Source: Gemmatimonas sp.
GTDB lineage: Bacteria; Gemmatimonadota; Gemmatimonadetes; Gemmatimonadales; Gemmatimonadaceae
Reading direction: 5' to 3'
Assembly (NCBI GenBank): GCA_021154325.1
Contig: JAJKIR010000198.1
Location: forward strand, 1 to 57,805
DNA: 57,805 nucleotides
In this document: positions 28,181 through 36,744 of the stretch, one piece after another
How positions within the stretch are numbered: position 1 is the first letter of the stretch
Layout: the number at the start of each line of letters is the position of its first letter
Program-made: the position numbers and the translations under genes
Notes under the pieces: generated by a model
Databases searched by the model: none
The model's input: only the letters and a program-made list of their open reading frames with translations
Told to the model about the DNA's origin: nothing

Positions 28181-30484
28181 TCAGAAGTCCGGGCCGATAG
28201 AGAAAGTAAAGGTGAGACGGCTCAGAAAGTTGTTCTTCCTCATCGGCTGAAATGTGGCCGGACATTCCCTCTTGTCAGGCACCCAGACTGGTTTTACGCT
28301 CGTCACGTCGAGCGTGGCAACCGGAGCGAGCGTCGGAGGAGCATTGTCCGGCACCGCGCAGTACACTCCGGTGAATCCGTTCGCGAGGTTCTCCTGCAAC
28401 GACGGCGTGTAGAGCGCGGGACCAAACCTCGCCGGATACGGGTTGTACCCCGCATTGACCTGAACGGGCCCGAGTGGAGTGAAGACCCGGACACCCAACC
28501 CGGGTGTGACCCGAGGCGAGAAGCCCCCGAAATTCGTTAGGGTGTTTCTATTCCACACCGTACCGACGTCCGTGAACAACGTGAACTGCAATAGTTGCGG
28601 CAAAAACGGCGACGGCACTCGATAGTCGAGATTCGTCACGAACAGCGTATTGCCACCAACCGGCACGACACGCCGCGACCGGCGCGTGCCAGCGGGATAC
28701 GTGAAGTACACTGTGTCCGGCGAAACGTGCTGGACCGTTACTGAGTCGAAATCGTTGAAGACGTACAAGAGCGCGCCGAGCTCATTCTGCTGGTAGCCGC
28801 GCACGCTCGACGCGCCTCCGGCATAGAGCCGCTCTTGCTGTGGCGGCTGCCTTACGCCGTTGACCGTCGCCCCTCCCCAGATCGACCCCATGCGCAGACG
28901 GAAGGCGACGACGCTGCCGAAAGCCAGCGGGTGATACCAGGCGAAGTCGCCCACACCCTTGATGAAGGTCAGCTGGGGGTCCGAGCCCAGGAACGGCGCC
29001 GAATTCCGCGACTCCGCCCGCCACAGGTAACCACGGGTGGGATTGATCGGATTGTCGGTCGCCACGTGCGCGGCAGCGACGCTGAAAATCGCGAGGGGCA
29101 GCTTGTTCGTGATCTGATTGATCGCTGTGCTGTCGCAGCGGCTGAACGCGGCACAGAGTAGGGTTTGTTCCGCGTCAGTCTTTCCAAGCTCCAGGTTGTA
29201 GCCGAGTCGGAGACTGGTCGCCGTACCGAGCTGCTTGAGCAGGGATGCCTCACCGCCGATGTACGTCGTTCGCAGAAAAGCCTTGTACTCGCCATGCCGC
29301 TCCGAGTACAGAGAGAACGACGGTGTGGCCCAAGTGCCGAAGAGCGCTGGCTGGCGCACCGTCGCGTTGACGGAGTAGTTGCCGGCATTGCTGAACGGAT
29401 CGTCCCTCAGGTACTCCGCGTAGCAGAGGTTCTGCCGGCTGAATTTCGTGTCGGCCATTCCCCAGCCGATCTTCGACAGTTGGCCCGTGAGCTCCAACCG
29501 CTGCGCGCCCCCGAGGAAATTCTTGTCGACGATCTGCGCCCGAGCCCGGAAGCAATCGAGCGTCGCCCAGCCGAACTCCGTGTTCAGGTCGCGCAGGTAG
29601 TCCTCGATCAGCGTCACTCGCAGCGTGACCGCGGAGTCCGTGGCGAAGGTCGCCGAATCGAGCACCGGCGTGACCTCGACATACCGGTAGGCGCCTGTCT
29701 GATACAGGTTCCGCTGGGCGTCGATGAGGGCCTGTTCGCGGTACAGATCGCCAGGCGCGCTACCGACGAGCTTCCGCACGATGCGGTCGCTGATCTCCTG
29801 CATCCGCCCATCGTTAGGTGTGACCTCCACCAGCACCGCGCCAATGTGCGCCCGCGGACCTGGAAGGAAGGTCACCGCGACATGAGCCGTGAGAGAGTCC
29901 TTTGTCGACGTCTCATAGTTGCGCAAGACATCCGGCCGCGGATAACCCGCGTTGCGGAGGCGGGAGAGGACGGTTTGGATGTCCTGCTCAATGAGCGTGG
30001 TGTTGTACGGCTTGCCGACCGCCATCCAGAGTCCCGATAGCAATCGGTCGTGCTCCCGTACCGAGTCGAGTCCGGAGATCGTCACGCGCGTGATCCGGAC
30101 GGGCTGGCCCTCGTCAATGACGAAGGCGACGTCCGCCTCGGTTGGCGTCAGCGGCCTGACGAGAGTGTCGACCTTTGTGTTGAAGTAGCCCGCCTGCCGG
30201 TACAGGAGCTGCAGCCGGTACTTGTCACCGCGCAGCTCATCGCTGTTGAGGCATCGTCGCGTTCCGAAGACGCGCAGGTTTCGCCGCGACCAGGTGGACG
30301 CGGTGGTCACGATGCGACGGGCCAGCTCGTCGTCGCTGAAGGCGTGATTCCCGACGAAATCGAGCGCGTGCACCTCGCGATCTCCGGGATCGCATTCCAC
30401 GTCCTGCGCGCGCGCCGCTCGGCCGCCCCCGAACGTCGCGAGTGCGAGGCCCCACACCAGCGCGGGAACTATCCGGCGCATCAC
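28181..30484 (-). CDS. Omp85-family outer-membrane protein (BamA/TamA type)
   Basis: 767 aa with a signal peptide cleaved near residue 26 (ARAQ). The first ~300 residues contain POTRA-like domains: VHALDFVGNHAFSDDELARR and VRITRVTISGLDS. The rest is a 16-strand Omp85 barrel with the SVRGY motif characteristic of the VRGF loop, and the protein ends in Phe as outer-membrane barrels do. With fewer POTRA domains than BamA and with tamB next to it, TamA is the better label. The first codon is GTG at 30484; an ATG follows immediately. It overlaps the upstream small gene by 4 nt. Confidence 0.93.
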   Translation of the reverse strand: MMRRIVPALVWGLALATFGGGRAARAQDVECDPGDREVHALDFVGNHAFSDDELARRIVTTASTWSRRNLRVFGTRRCLNSDELRGDKYRLQLLYRQAGYFNTKVDTLVRPLTPTEADVAFVIDEGQPVRITRVTISGLDSVREHDRLLSGLWMAVGKPYNTTLIEQDIQTVLSRLRNAGYPRPDVLRNYETSTKDSLTAHVAVTFLPGPRAHIGAVLVEVTPNDGRMQEISDRIVRKLVGSAPGDLYREQALIDAQRNLYQTGAYRYVEVTPVLDSATFATDSAVTLRVTLIEDYLRDLNTEFGWATLDCFRARAQIVDKNFLGGAQRLELTGQLSKIGWGMADTKFSRQNLCYAEYLRDDPFSNAGNYSVNATVRQPALFGTWATPSFSLYSERHGEYKAFLRTTYIGGEASLLKQLGTATSLRLGYNLELGKTDAEQTLLCAAFSRCDSTAINQITNKLPLAIFSVAAAHVATDNPINPTRGYLWRAESRNSAPFLGSDPQLTFIKGVGDFAWYHPLAFGSVVAFRLRMGSIWGGATVNGVRQPPQQERLYAGGASSVRGYQQNELGALLYVFNDFDSVTVQHVSPDTVYFTYPAGTRRSRRVVPVGGNTLFVTNLDYRVPSPFLPQLLQFTLFTDVGTVWNRNTLTNFGGFSPRVTPGLGVRVFTPLGPVQVNAGYNPYPARFGPALYTPSLQENLANGFTGVYCAVPDNAPPTLAPVATLDVTSVKPVWVPDKRECPATFQPMRKNNFLSRLTFTFSIGPDF

Positions 30485-30759
30485 CGCCGGCCGAAGTTCC
30501 TGGCGCCCGACGACTCGTCCGCGTCCGACCGGTGCAGCCTGAGCCGTTTGCGGCGCGGGTATCGTTCACGAGCGGCCGGCTCGGCGCGGAGGGGAGTGCG
30601 CTCGGCGAAGAGCTTCACCACGTAAAACGTCGCCGCGGCCGCCACCGCGGCGGCGCCGATTGCCGGCAACAGCTCACGAATGCTCAGCGAGCGTCGGTAG
30701 TAGTATCTCGGGTCCACATCCACCGTTACGGCGCGACGTGGATCACTCTGTGCGGACAT
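30481..30759 (-). CDS. Small single-pass membrane protein heading the Omp85 operon
   Basis: 92 aa from ATG 30759. A polar N-terminus (about 30 residues, with PRYYYRRSLS) precedes one Ala-rich membrane helix (about residues 30-50), followed by a strongly basic tail with RRKRLRLHR. I do not recognise a family. The coupling to the Omp85 gene (TGA overlapping GTG/ATG) argues that it is real and functionally linked to outer-membrane assembly, but no function can be assigned. Confidence 0.65.
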   Translation of the reverse strand: MSAQSDPRRAVTVDVDPRYYYRRSLSIRELLPAIGAAAVAAAATFYVVKLFAERTPLRAEPAARERYPRRKRLRLHRSDADESSGARNFGRR

Positions 30760-30883
30760 TCCAGCCTCGATGAGAGCACTCACGTTACATCCAGCGAGCC
30801 CGCTTCGATCGCGCGAGAGTGCCCACACGGCGCCGATGCAGGTCGCGCCCGGCATCACGACGCTGATGCGCGGGCACGTACGA

Positions 30884-30913
30884 TTGACGCTTCGCGGCGC
30901 GGCCGGGTAAGTT
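30884..30913 (+). promoter_or_regulatory. Candidate promoter for the peptide-binding protein gene
   Basis: TTGACG at 30884-30889 and TAAGTT at 30908-30913 are separated by 18 bases and point toward the gene at 31004. The -35 box is strong and the -10 weak. The region is the divergent spacer between the Omp85 operon and the transporter genes. Recognised by eye only. Confidence 0.35.
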
Positions 30914-31003
30914 CTCGCGCGCATGGCGGCATGTCAACGGCAGCGCGCCGCGGTAGAAACGCGGCTTCGAGCGCGCTCACACTCGCAACATCGACCGGTG
31001 CGC

Positions 31004-32614
31004 ATGCGCCTCGCGCTCGCCCTGTGTCTCCTCACCACCGCTGCGTGCTATGGTGATGAGACAACGACGAATCGCCGCACCCTTATCGACTCGCGCGACA
31101 ACTACGATCCCCGGTCGCTCGATCCGGCGTTGTCGACGGACGTGCCGACCGGCCGCGCCGTAGGGTACGTGTTCGACGGGCTCACACGGTTCTCACCCGC
31201 GGCCGAGGTCGAGCCGGGCCTCGCCGTCAGATGGGAGGTCACCCAGGACGGGCTCACCTACGCCTTTCATCTGCGCCGCCACGTCCGCTTTCATGACGGC
31301 ACGCCGTTCGGTGCGCGCGACGTCGTCCACAGCTGGGAGCGCGCGCTCGACCCTACGAGCAAGAGCTCCGCGAGCGAGTTTCTCTACCCCATCAAGGGCG
31401 CTCGCGAATTCCACGGTGGAAAAGCGACGGCGATTGCCGGACTCGCCGTGCGCGACGACAGCACCATCGTCGTAACGCTCGAGCAGCCGCTGGCCGCGTT
31501 CACGAAGCTGCTCGCCATGCCGGTCGCGGCGATCGTCCCACAGCGCATCACGCCGAACTTCGGCGAACGTCCGGTAGGCACAGGCCCATGGCGCCTGATC
31601 GATTGGCGCCACGACGACTACCTGCTCTTCGCTCGCAACGATCAGTACTTCCTCGGCGCGGCGAAAGCGGAGTCGCTCCAGGCGCGGATCATTGCCGAAC
31701 CGAGTACCTCGGTCGCCGAGTTCGAGAGCGGCAACGTCGACGTCCTGCAGATTCCCGCCGGGCAGACGCGCGAGTGGGAGGAGGACGAGAGCCGCCGACC
31801 GCTACTCAGCTCGACGCCCGCCCTCGAGCTGGTGTACGTCGGCATCAACACGACGCGTGGTCCGCTCCGCGACCCTCGCGTACGCCAGGCCATCAACTAC
31901 GCCGTCGACATCACGACGATCATCGACCGCCTCGTGAGTGGCCGCGGCACGCGCGCGGCAGGCGTGATCCCACCTGCTCTCGCGGGATACGACAGCACGC
32001 GGCGCGGGTACCCCTACGACACGACGAAGGCGAGACAGCTGCTCGCGGCGGCCGGCTATCCGAACGGCATCGACGTCGAGCTCTGGTGCTCGATGACACC
32101 GATCTATGTTCGTATCGCGGAGACCATCCAGGCATACCTGAACGCCGTCGGCATCCGGACGAAGGTGGTGCAGCGCGAGTCGGCGGCGTCGCGTGCGGCC
32201 GCGCGCAAAGGCGAGACGGACATGATCCTGAAGGACTGGTACGCCGACTATCCCGACGCTGAGAACTTTCTCTTTCCGCTCCTCTACAGCGGCAACAAGG
32301 GCTCGGGCGGCAATGTGTCCTTCTACGCCAATGCGCGCTTCGATTCCACCGTCATGGCCGCGCGACGTGAGCTCGACGAACGCAAACGCGTCGCGCTGCT
32401 GCGCGGGGCCGATTCCATCGCTTTCGCCGACGCGCCGATGATGTTTCTGTATTTCTACAATGAGCTGTACGCCGTTCAGCCGTGGGTGAAGGGATTCCGA
32501 CCGCCGGTGATCTTCAATGGGCAGCGCTGGCTCGACGTGACGATGAGCAATCGCGCGCCTGGTGATTCCACACTCGCACCGCGCACGACGAGCAGCACAG
32601 CCACGCCACACTGA
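31004..32614 (+). CDS. Peptide/solute ABC transporter substrate-binding lipoprotein
   Basis: 536 aa, SBP_bac_5 (OppA/DppA) family. The start at ATG 31004 gives a short lipoprotein signal with Cys at residue 16 (LTTAAC). Family features include RSLDPAL, VRFHDGTPFGARDVVHSWERALDP, VGTGPWRLIDW, RDPRVRQAINYAVD and KDWYADYPDAENFLFPLLYS. It would bind a peptide or similar solute at the outer face of the inner membrane. The stop shares a base with the permease ATG (TGATG). Only one permease gene follows and no ATPase gene is nearby. Confidence 0.92.
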   Translation: MRLALALCLLTTAACYGDETTTNRRTLIDSRDNYDPRSLDPALSTDVPTGRAVGYVFDGLTRFSPAAEVEPGLAVRWEVTQDGLTYAFHLRRHVRFHDGTPFGARDVVHSWERALDPTSKSSASEFLYPIKGAREFHGGKATAIAGLAVRDDSTIVVTLEQPLAAFTKLLAMPVAAIVPQRITPNFGERPVGTGPWRLIDWRHDDYLLFARNDQYFLGAAKAESLQARIIAEPSTSVAEFESGNVDVLQIPAGQTREWEEDESRRPLLSSTPALELVYVGINTTRGPLRDPRVRQAINYAVDITTIIDRLVSGRGTRAAGVIPPALAGYDSTRRGYPYDTTKARQLLAAAGYPNGIDVELWCSMTPIYVRIAETIQAYLNAVGIRTKVVQRESAASRAAARKGETDMILKDWYADYPDAENFLFPLLYSGNKGSGGNVSFYANARFDSTVMAARRELDERKRVALLRGADSIAFADAPMMFLYFYNELYAVQPWVKGFRPPVIFNGQRWLDVTMSNRAPGDSTLAPRTTSSTATPH

Positions 32615-33531
32615 TGGCCTTCCTCCTCCGACGTCTCCTGCTCGCGGTCCCGACGCTGTTCGGCGTTCTCGTCGTCGCCTTCATGCTCCTCTACATCGCG
32701 CCAGGCGATCCCGTGCAGGCGATGATCGGCGAGCACGCGGACGAGGAGACAATCGCGCGGCTGCGCGCGCAGCTCCATCTGGACGATCCGCTCCCGCAGC
32801 GCTTCGGACACTACGTGGCGAGCGTCGCCCGCGGGGATCTCGGACGCTCGTACGTCACCAATCGGCCGATCACTCAGGACATTCGCGAGCGTTTCCCGAA
32901 GACGCTCCAGCTCGCGGGCGCGGCGATGCTCCTCGCGGCGGTCGTAGGGATCACCCTCGGCGTTTTCAGCGCCCGCGCGCCGGGCGGTCTCGTCGATCGT
33001 CTCTCGTTAGGCATCGCCTATCTGGGGATCTCCTTTCCCGTCTACTGGGTGGGTCTGCTGCTGATCCTGCTCTTCGCGGTCACGCTCCGCGTCCTCCCGC
33101 CATCGGGTTATGGCCGGCTCCGATTTCTCGTCCTGCCCGCGCTCGCCCTGGGCATGCGCTCGATCGCCTTTCTCGCGCGTATGACCCGATCGGCGATGCT
33201 CGAGTCGTTAGGCGCGGATTACGTTCGCACCGCCCGGGCCAAGGGGCTCGCCGAGCGCGTCGTCACCCTCAAGCACGCCCTTCGCAACGCTCTCATCCCG
33301 ATCATCACCGTCCTCGGCCTCGACTTCGGCGCCTATCTCACGGGCAGCATTCTCACCGAGACGGTCTTTTCCTGGCCAGGCATCGGCCGATACGTCGTGA
33401 ACGCGATCGGCCGGCGCGACCTCCCGGCGATTCAGGGCACCGTGCTCTTTCTCAGTGCCGTCTTCGTGCTTGTGAACCTGATCACGGATTTAGCGTACGC
33501 GAAAGCCGATCCGCGCGTCAGCTATCACTAG
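32614..33531 (+). CDS. DppB/OppB-type ABC transporter permease
   Basis: 305 aa with six membrane helices. The N-terminal FLLRRLLLAVPTLFGV and IAPGDPV are typical of DppB, and the EAA loop reads ADYVRTARAKGL...HALRNALIPIITVLG, which contacts the ATPase. A partner DppC permease and two ATPases are required for a complete importer but none lies here, so it must work with proteins encoded elsewhere. Two octamer copies (33005, 33206) both encode Ser-Leu-Gly with TTA. Confidence 0.93.
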   Translation: MAFLLRRLLLAVPTLFGVLVVAFMLLYIAPGDPVQAMIGEHADEETIARLRAQLHLDDPLPQRFGHYVASVARGDLGRSYVTNRPITQDIRERFPKTLQLAGAAMLLAAVVGITLGVFSARAPGGLVDRLSLGIAYLGISFPVYWVGLLLILLFAVTLRVLPPSGYGRLRFLVLPALALGMRSIAFLARMTRSAMLESLGADYVRTARAKGLAERVVTLKHALRNALIPIITVLGLDFGAYLTGSILTETVFSWPGIGRYVVNAIGRRDLPAIQGTVLFLSAVFVLVNLITDLAYAKADPRVSYH

Positions 33532-33532
33532 G

Positions 33533-33838
33533 ATGACACTCAACGAGTACCAGAGCGCCGCGCTGCGCACCGCTAATCCGGACCTCACGCCGGACGAGCG
33601 CCTCCTCGACGCCGCGGCCGGGCTAGCCGAGGAGGCGGGCGAAGTGCTCGGTCTCGTGCGGAAGCGGGCGTTCCAGCAGCGCGAGAGTAGTCGCGATCGG
33701 TTTGCCGAGGAGCTGGGTGACGTGCTCTGGTGCCTCGCCGTCACTGCCGACGCCCTGGGGCTCACGCTGGACGAGATCGCGCGCGCCAATCAGCGCAAGC
33801 TCGAGCAGCGGCATCCGGACGGCTTCCGTCCGCGCTGA
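33533..33838 (+). CDS. MazG-like nucleotide pyrophosphohydrolase
   Basis: 101 aa, a single MazG-type helical domain. The metal-binding EEAGEV (about residues 33-38) and EELGDVLW (about 59-66) supply the acidic cluster typical of NTP pyrophosphohydrolases that remove non-canonical nucleotides. It begins 1 nt after the permease stop and so is co-transcribed with it, though a functional link is not obvious. The octamer CGTTAGGC sits 2 nt after its stop. Confidence 0.88.
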   Translation: MTLNEYQSAALRTANPDLTPDERLLDAAAGLAEEAGEVLGLVRKRAFQQRESSRDRFAEELGDVLWCLAVTADALGLTLDEIARANQRKLEQRHPDGFRPR

Positions 33839-33874
33839 GCCGTTAGGCAACTCGTCGAGTCGGTGCTCCCACCG

Positions 33875-35245
33875 TCACCGCGCCCGATCGGCCATCTGGC
33901 CTTCGCCCATCCGCGCCACTGGCGAGGTGTCGAACACCGCTAGTCCGCGACGGACGAACACCCACGCCGCGACGCCAGCCGCCACAGCCACGATCAGCGC
34001 CGCCACGGCATACCAGTCCCGGGGCAGCCATTGATCACCCATCAGCAGGATCACGCCCGTTACGAGCGAGAGGGCGCCAAGGAGGCCAAGCGTCGCGGCC
34101 ACGGCGCAGATCAGCGATCCCGCGCCAACGGTGCGCATCATCGCGCCGATCTCGCGCGTGGCTGTCGCCATGTCTGCGCGGACGTGGCCGGCCACATCCT
34201 CCACCCATCCGCGCGCCGCAACGATCGTCTTGCGCGTGCGGCTGACGACGCGACCCGGAACGATCCAGTCGAGCGCCACCCAGCGTCGGCCGCCGCCGTC
34301 GCCATCCGTTCGCCGACGCGCGCCGGTGTAGGGCACCAGAGCGTGGCGCCGCGGAACGGCCGCGCCTGAGAGCGGTTCACTGTTTGCCACGGGCTGGTCG
34401 GCGCGGCCGGTGCCCGCCTGGAGCTCGGCCGCAAGCTCGCCGGCGGCGAGCAGCACGAACGAGGAGTAGTACATCCACGTCAGCAGGACCATGATGGCAC
34501 CGATCGCGCCGTATGCCGGATTGAGCGCGTTGAACTTCTGCACGTACAGGCGGAAGAGAAGCGTCGCGCCGATCCAGAGCAGCGTCGCGATCGTCGCGCT
34601 GATGATGAGTATTCGCTTATCCTGATGACGGCAGTTGGGCAGGAAGAAGTAGACGAGCCAGAGCACGGCGACGAGCGCGCCGATCGCGAGCGGGAACTGC
34701 ACCACGGTCCAGATAAGCGTCGTGAGCCGCCCGAGCCCGAGGTGGCTGGCGAGCCACCTTACGATTCCCTCCCCGTTGAGCAGGATCACGGTCGCGACGA
34801 CTGTGACGCCCCCGGCGAGCACGAGCATCCCGAGCTGCAGCGCGTACTGCTTCCACCACGGGCGCGTCTCCTCGACGTCGTAGGCCGCGTTCAGTGCCGT
34901 GCGTAGCGCGCCGAAGATGCTCGAGCCCGACCAGGCCGCCGTGAGCAGCCCGAAGGAGAGCAAACCGGGCGCGCCCTTCGAGAAGACCACCATCTCGACC
35001 GTACGTCCGAGCAGCGTGGCGACGTCGCCGGGCAGCGTGGCGGCGATGCGGCCATTGAACTGCGCCATCACCGTCTGCTTGTCGGCGACGAGACTCAGCA
35101 GCGCTGCGAAGAAGAGCAGCAGCGGGAAGAGCGCGAAGAAAAAGCTGTACGCCATCTGCGCCGCGTAGACGGTGACCTTGTCCTTTCCGATCTCGGCCCA
35201 CGTCTTCTTCGCGAGGGCGACGACATCGTATCCGCGAATGCGCAC
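33875..35245 (-). CDS. YihY/BrkB-family membrane protein with extra C-terminal membrane domain
   Basis: 456 aa from GTG 35245, 4 nt after the previous stop; an upstream ATG at 35296 would overlap that gene by 47 nt. The N-terminal ~275 residues are a YihY/BrkB domain with six helices, including VYAAQMAYSFFFALFPLLL and NPAYGAIGAIMVLLTWMYYSS. After an Arg/Gly-rich linker, the last ~110 residues hold an amphipathic stretch and two more helices that resemble the phage-holin-III/DUF1469 type. The N-terminal family was once called RNase BN but is a membrane protein of unknown role. Confidence 0.87.
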   Translation of the reverse strand: MRIRGYDVVALAKKTWAEIGKDKVTVYAAQMAYSFFFALFPLLLFFAALLSLVADKQTVMAQFNGRIAATLPGDVATLLGRTVEMVVFSKGAPGLLSFGLLTAAWSGSSIFGALRTALNAAYDVEETRPWWKQYALQLGMLVLAGGVTVVATVILLNGEGIVRWLASHLGLGRLTTLIWTVVQFPLAIGALVAVLWLVYFFLPNCRHQDKRILIISATIATLLWIGATLLFRLYVQKFNALNPAYGAIGAIMVLLTWMYYSSFVLLAAGELAAELQAGTGRADQPVANSEPLSGAAVPRRHALVPYTGARRRTDGDGGGRRWVALDWIVPGRVVSRTRKTIVAARGWVEDVAGHVRADMATATREIGAMMRTVGAGSLICAVAATLGLLGALSLVTGVILLMGDQWLPRDWYAVAALIVAVAAGVAAWVFVRRGLAVFDTSPVARMGEGQMADRAR

Positions 35246-35249
35246 GAGC

Positions 35250-35597
35250 TCAGCGCTTCGACGAGCGACCGATGAGGACGCCGATGCCGAGGGCAATAAG
35301 CGCCGTTCGACCGGGATGATGCTCGAGCTGATGTCCGAGCAGCTCCTTCAGATCGCTGACGTCGTTCTCGCGAAGCCAGAGCGCGCCACTCTCGAGACGG
35401 GTCGCGACGGCGCCGCCGGCGGCGCCCAAACGCGCACGCACGCCCTCGTTAGGCGATGCGCCGCTCGTGCCGAATCGCTCGCGCAGTGCGGACGCGCCGG
35501 CATCCAGGGTGTCGGCGAGTGTCGCCTGAACGTTTCCCGTCACGCCTCGCACCGTATCGAGTGCGCCGCCGTCGTTGTTTTCCATAGCAGAATCCAT
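35250..35597 (-). CDS. DUF883/YqjD-like C-terminally anchored protein
   Basis: 115 aa from ATG 35597, preceded by GAGGAGG. The body is helical and charged (RERFGTSGASPNEGVRARL), and the last 22 residues form a short membrane anchor, HPGRTALIALGIGVLIGRS. This matches the layout of DUF883/ElaB/YqjD proteins, which tether to the inner membrane and can bind ribosomes in E. coli. The family call rests mainly on the C-terminal motif. It is immediately followed by the YihY gene, as in many genomes where such envelope-stress proteins cluster. Confidence 0.7.
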   Translation of the reverse strand: MDSAMENNDGGALDTVRGVTGNVQATLADTLDAGASALRERFGTSGASPNEGVRARLGAAGGAVATRLESGALWLRENDVSDLKELLGHQLEHHPGRTALIALGIGVLIGRSSKR

Positions 35598-35769
35598 GGA
35601 GCCTCCTCGGTCGGGTTCGCTCGGTTCGTTCGCTGTGGGCGACCAGATGGGCAAGCGTCGTACCCCAGCCCGGCTCCAGCGGCGGCTTGACGCGCCAACA
35701 GTTCCCGGTAGCGTCTCGACCTTCGCGCCGCGGAGGTGCGCGGCGATCACGTACTGCACGGAGTGTCCA

Positions 35770-36648
35770 ATGGCGCCCGCGATATCGACGACACCACCCG
35801 CCGGCCTGAGCTCGATCACGAGTCACGAATCACAGCAGGTGGAGCGCGCGAACCGGACTGGTCTCCAGCCCGTCGTCTTCGTGCATGGTCTGTGGCTGCT
35901 GCCGAGCAGCTGGGACCGATGGGCCGCACTGTTCGAGGAGGCAGGATGCGTCGCGCTGACGCCTGGCTGGCCCGACGATCCGGACACAGTCGCCGAGGCC
36001 AACGCGCGCCCGGAGCTGCTCGCGCACAAGAGCGTTGGTCAGGTCGCAGATCACTTCGACACGATCATTCGGGGGTTGCATCAGAAGCCCGGGATCATCG
36101 GGCACTCGTTCGGCGGTCTCCTCGCGCAGATTCTCGCCGGCCGCGGCCTCGCCGCGGCGACTGTCGCGATCGACCCCGCGCCATTCCGCGGGGTGCTCCC
36201 GCTTCCCCTCTCCTCGCTCAAGTCGGCGTGGCCCATCCTCGGCAATCCGGCCAATCGGAGCAAGGCGATCCCGCTCACGTACGAGCAATTCCGATATGCG
36301 TTTGCCAATGCCGTGAGCGAGGAAGAGGCAAAGCAGCTGTATGAGACGTTCGCCGTCCCGGCATCGGGGGTACCGCTCTTTCAGGCGGCCGCCGCCAATC
36401 TCAATCCGTGGACCGAGGTGAAGGTCGATACCGACAATCCAAATCGTGGGCCGCTTCTCATCATCTCCGGCGAGAAGGATCACACCGTGCCGTGGGCGAT
36501 CGCACATGCCTCGTACAAGCAGCAGCAGGACAATCCTGGCGTCACCGAGATTCTCGAGATGCCTAACCGTGGTCATGCCCTCACGATCGACAGCGGCTGG
36601 CACGAGGTCGCTGGCACCGCACTCCGCTTCATCAAGCGCTTCGTCTGA
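35770..36648 (+). CDS. Alpha/beta hydrolase
   Basis: About 270-290 aa. The strand-turn signature PVVFVHGLWLLPSSWDRW (oxyanion region), the nucleophile elbow GHSFGG, the acid region ISGEKDHTVP and the catalytic His in NRGHALTID define a complete triad. It belongs to a widespread, little-studied soil-bacterial hydrolase group with LTPGWPDDP after the first strand; the substrate is unknown. The start is uncertain: ATG 35770 is used, but GTG 35839 lies closer to where homology begins. It is divergent from the DUF883-like gene. Confidence 0.87.
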   Translation: MAPAISTTPPAGLSSITSHESQQVERANRTGLQPVVFVHGLWLLPSSWDRWAALFEEAGCVALTPGWPDDPDTVAEANARPELLAHKSVGQVADHFDTIIRGLHQKPGIIGHSFGGLLAQILAGRGLAAATVAIDPAPFRGVLPLPLSSLKSAWPILGNPANRSKAIPLTYEQFRYAFANAVSEEEAKQLYETFAVPASGVPLFQAAAANLNPWTEVKVDTDNPNRGPLLIISGEKDHTVPWAIAHASYKQQQDNPGVTEILEMPNRGHALTIDSGWHEVAGTALRFIKRFV

Positions 36649-36660
36649 AGCATTCGGGCT

Positions 36661-36686
36661 CGGCGCCGGCTGATCAGCCGGCGCCG
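36661..36686. terminator. Perfect 26-bp GC-rich palindrome between convergent genes
   Basis: CGGCGCCGGCTGA and its exact complement adjoin with no loop, centred on TGATCA. The element lies between the stop codons of the hydrolase (plus) and the flavoprotein (minus). As RNA it would form a strong hairpin from either strand, without a U-tract, so factor-independent termination is not assured. A second, weaker copy of the TGATCAGCCG half occurs at about 36728-36737. Confidence 0.5.
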
Positions 36687-36744
36687 TTCCCGTCGGAGCC
36701 GTCCCCGTGGCGCAGCGCGGCGCGGCCTGATCAGCCGCTCGCGA

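Noticed and set aside
26620..28200. 526-aa plus-strand open frame antisense to tamB
   Set aside because: Same shadow composition; tamB has clear family features.
33875..35245. Ribonuclease BN
   Set aside because: The old name for YihY is a known misannotation; the sequence is a polytopic membrane protein.
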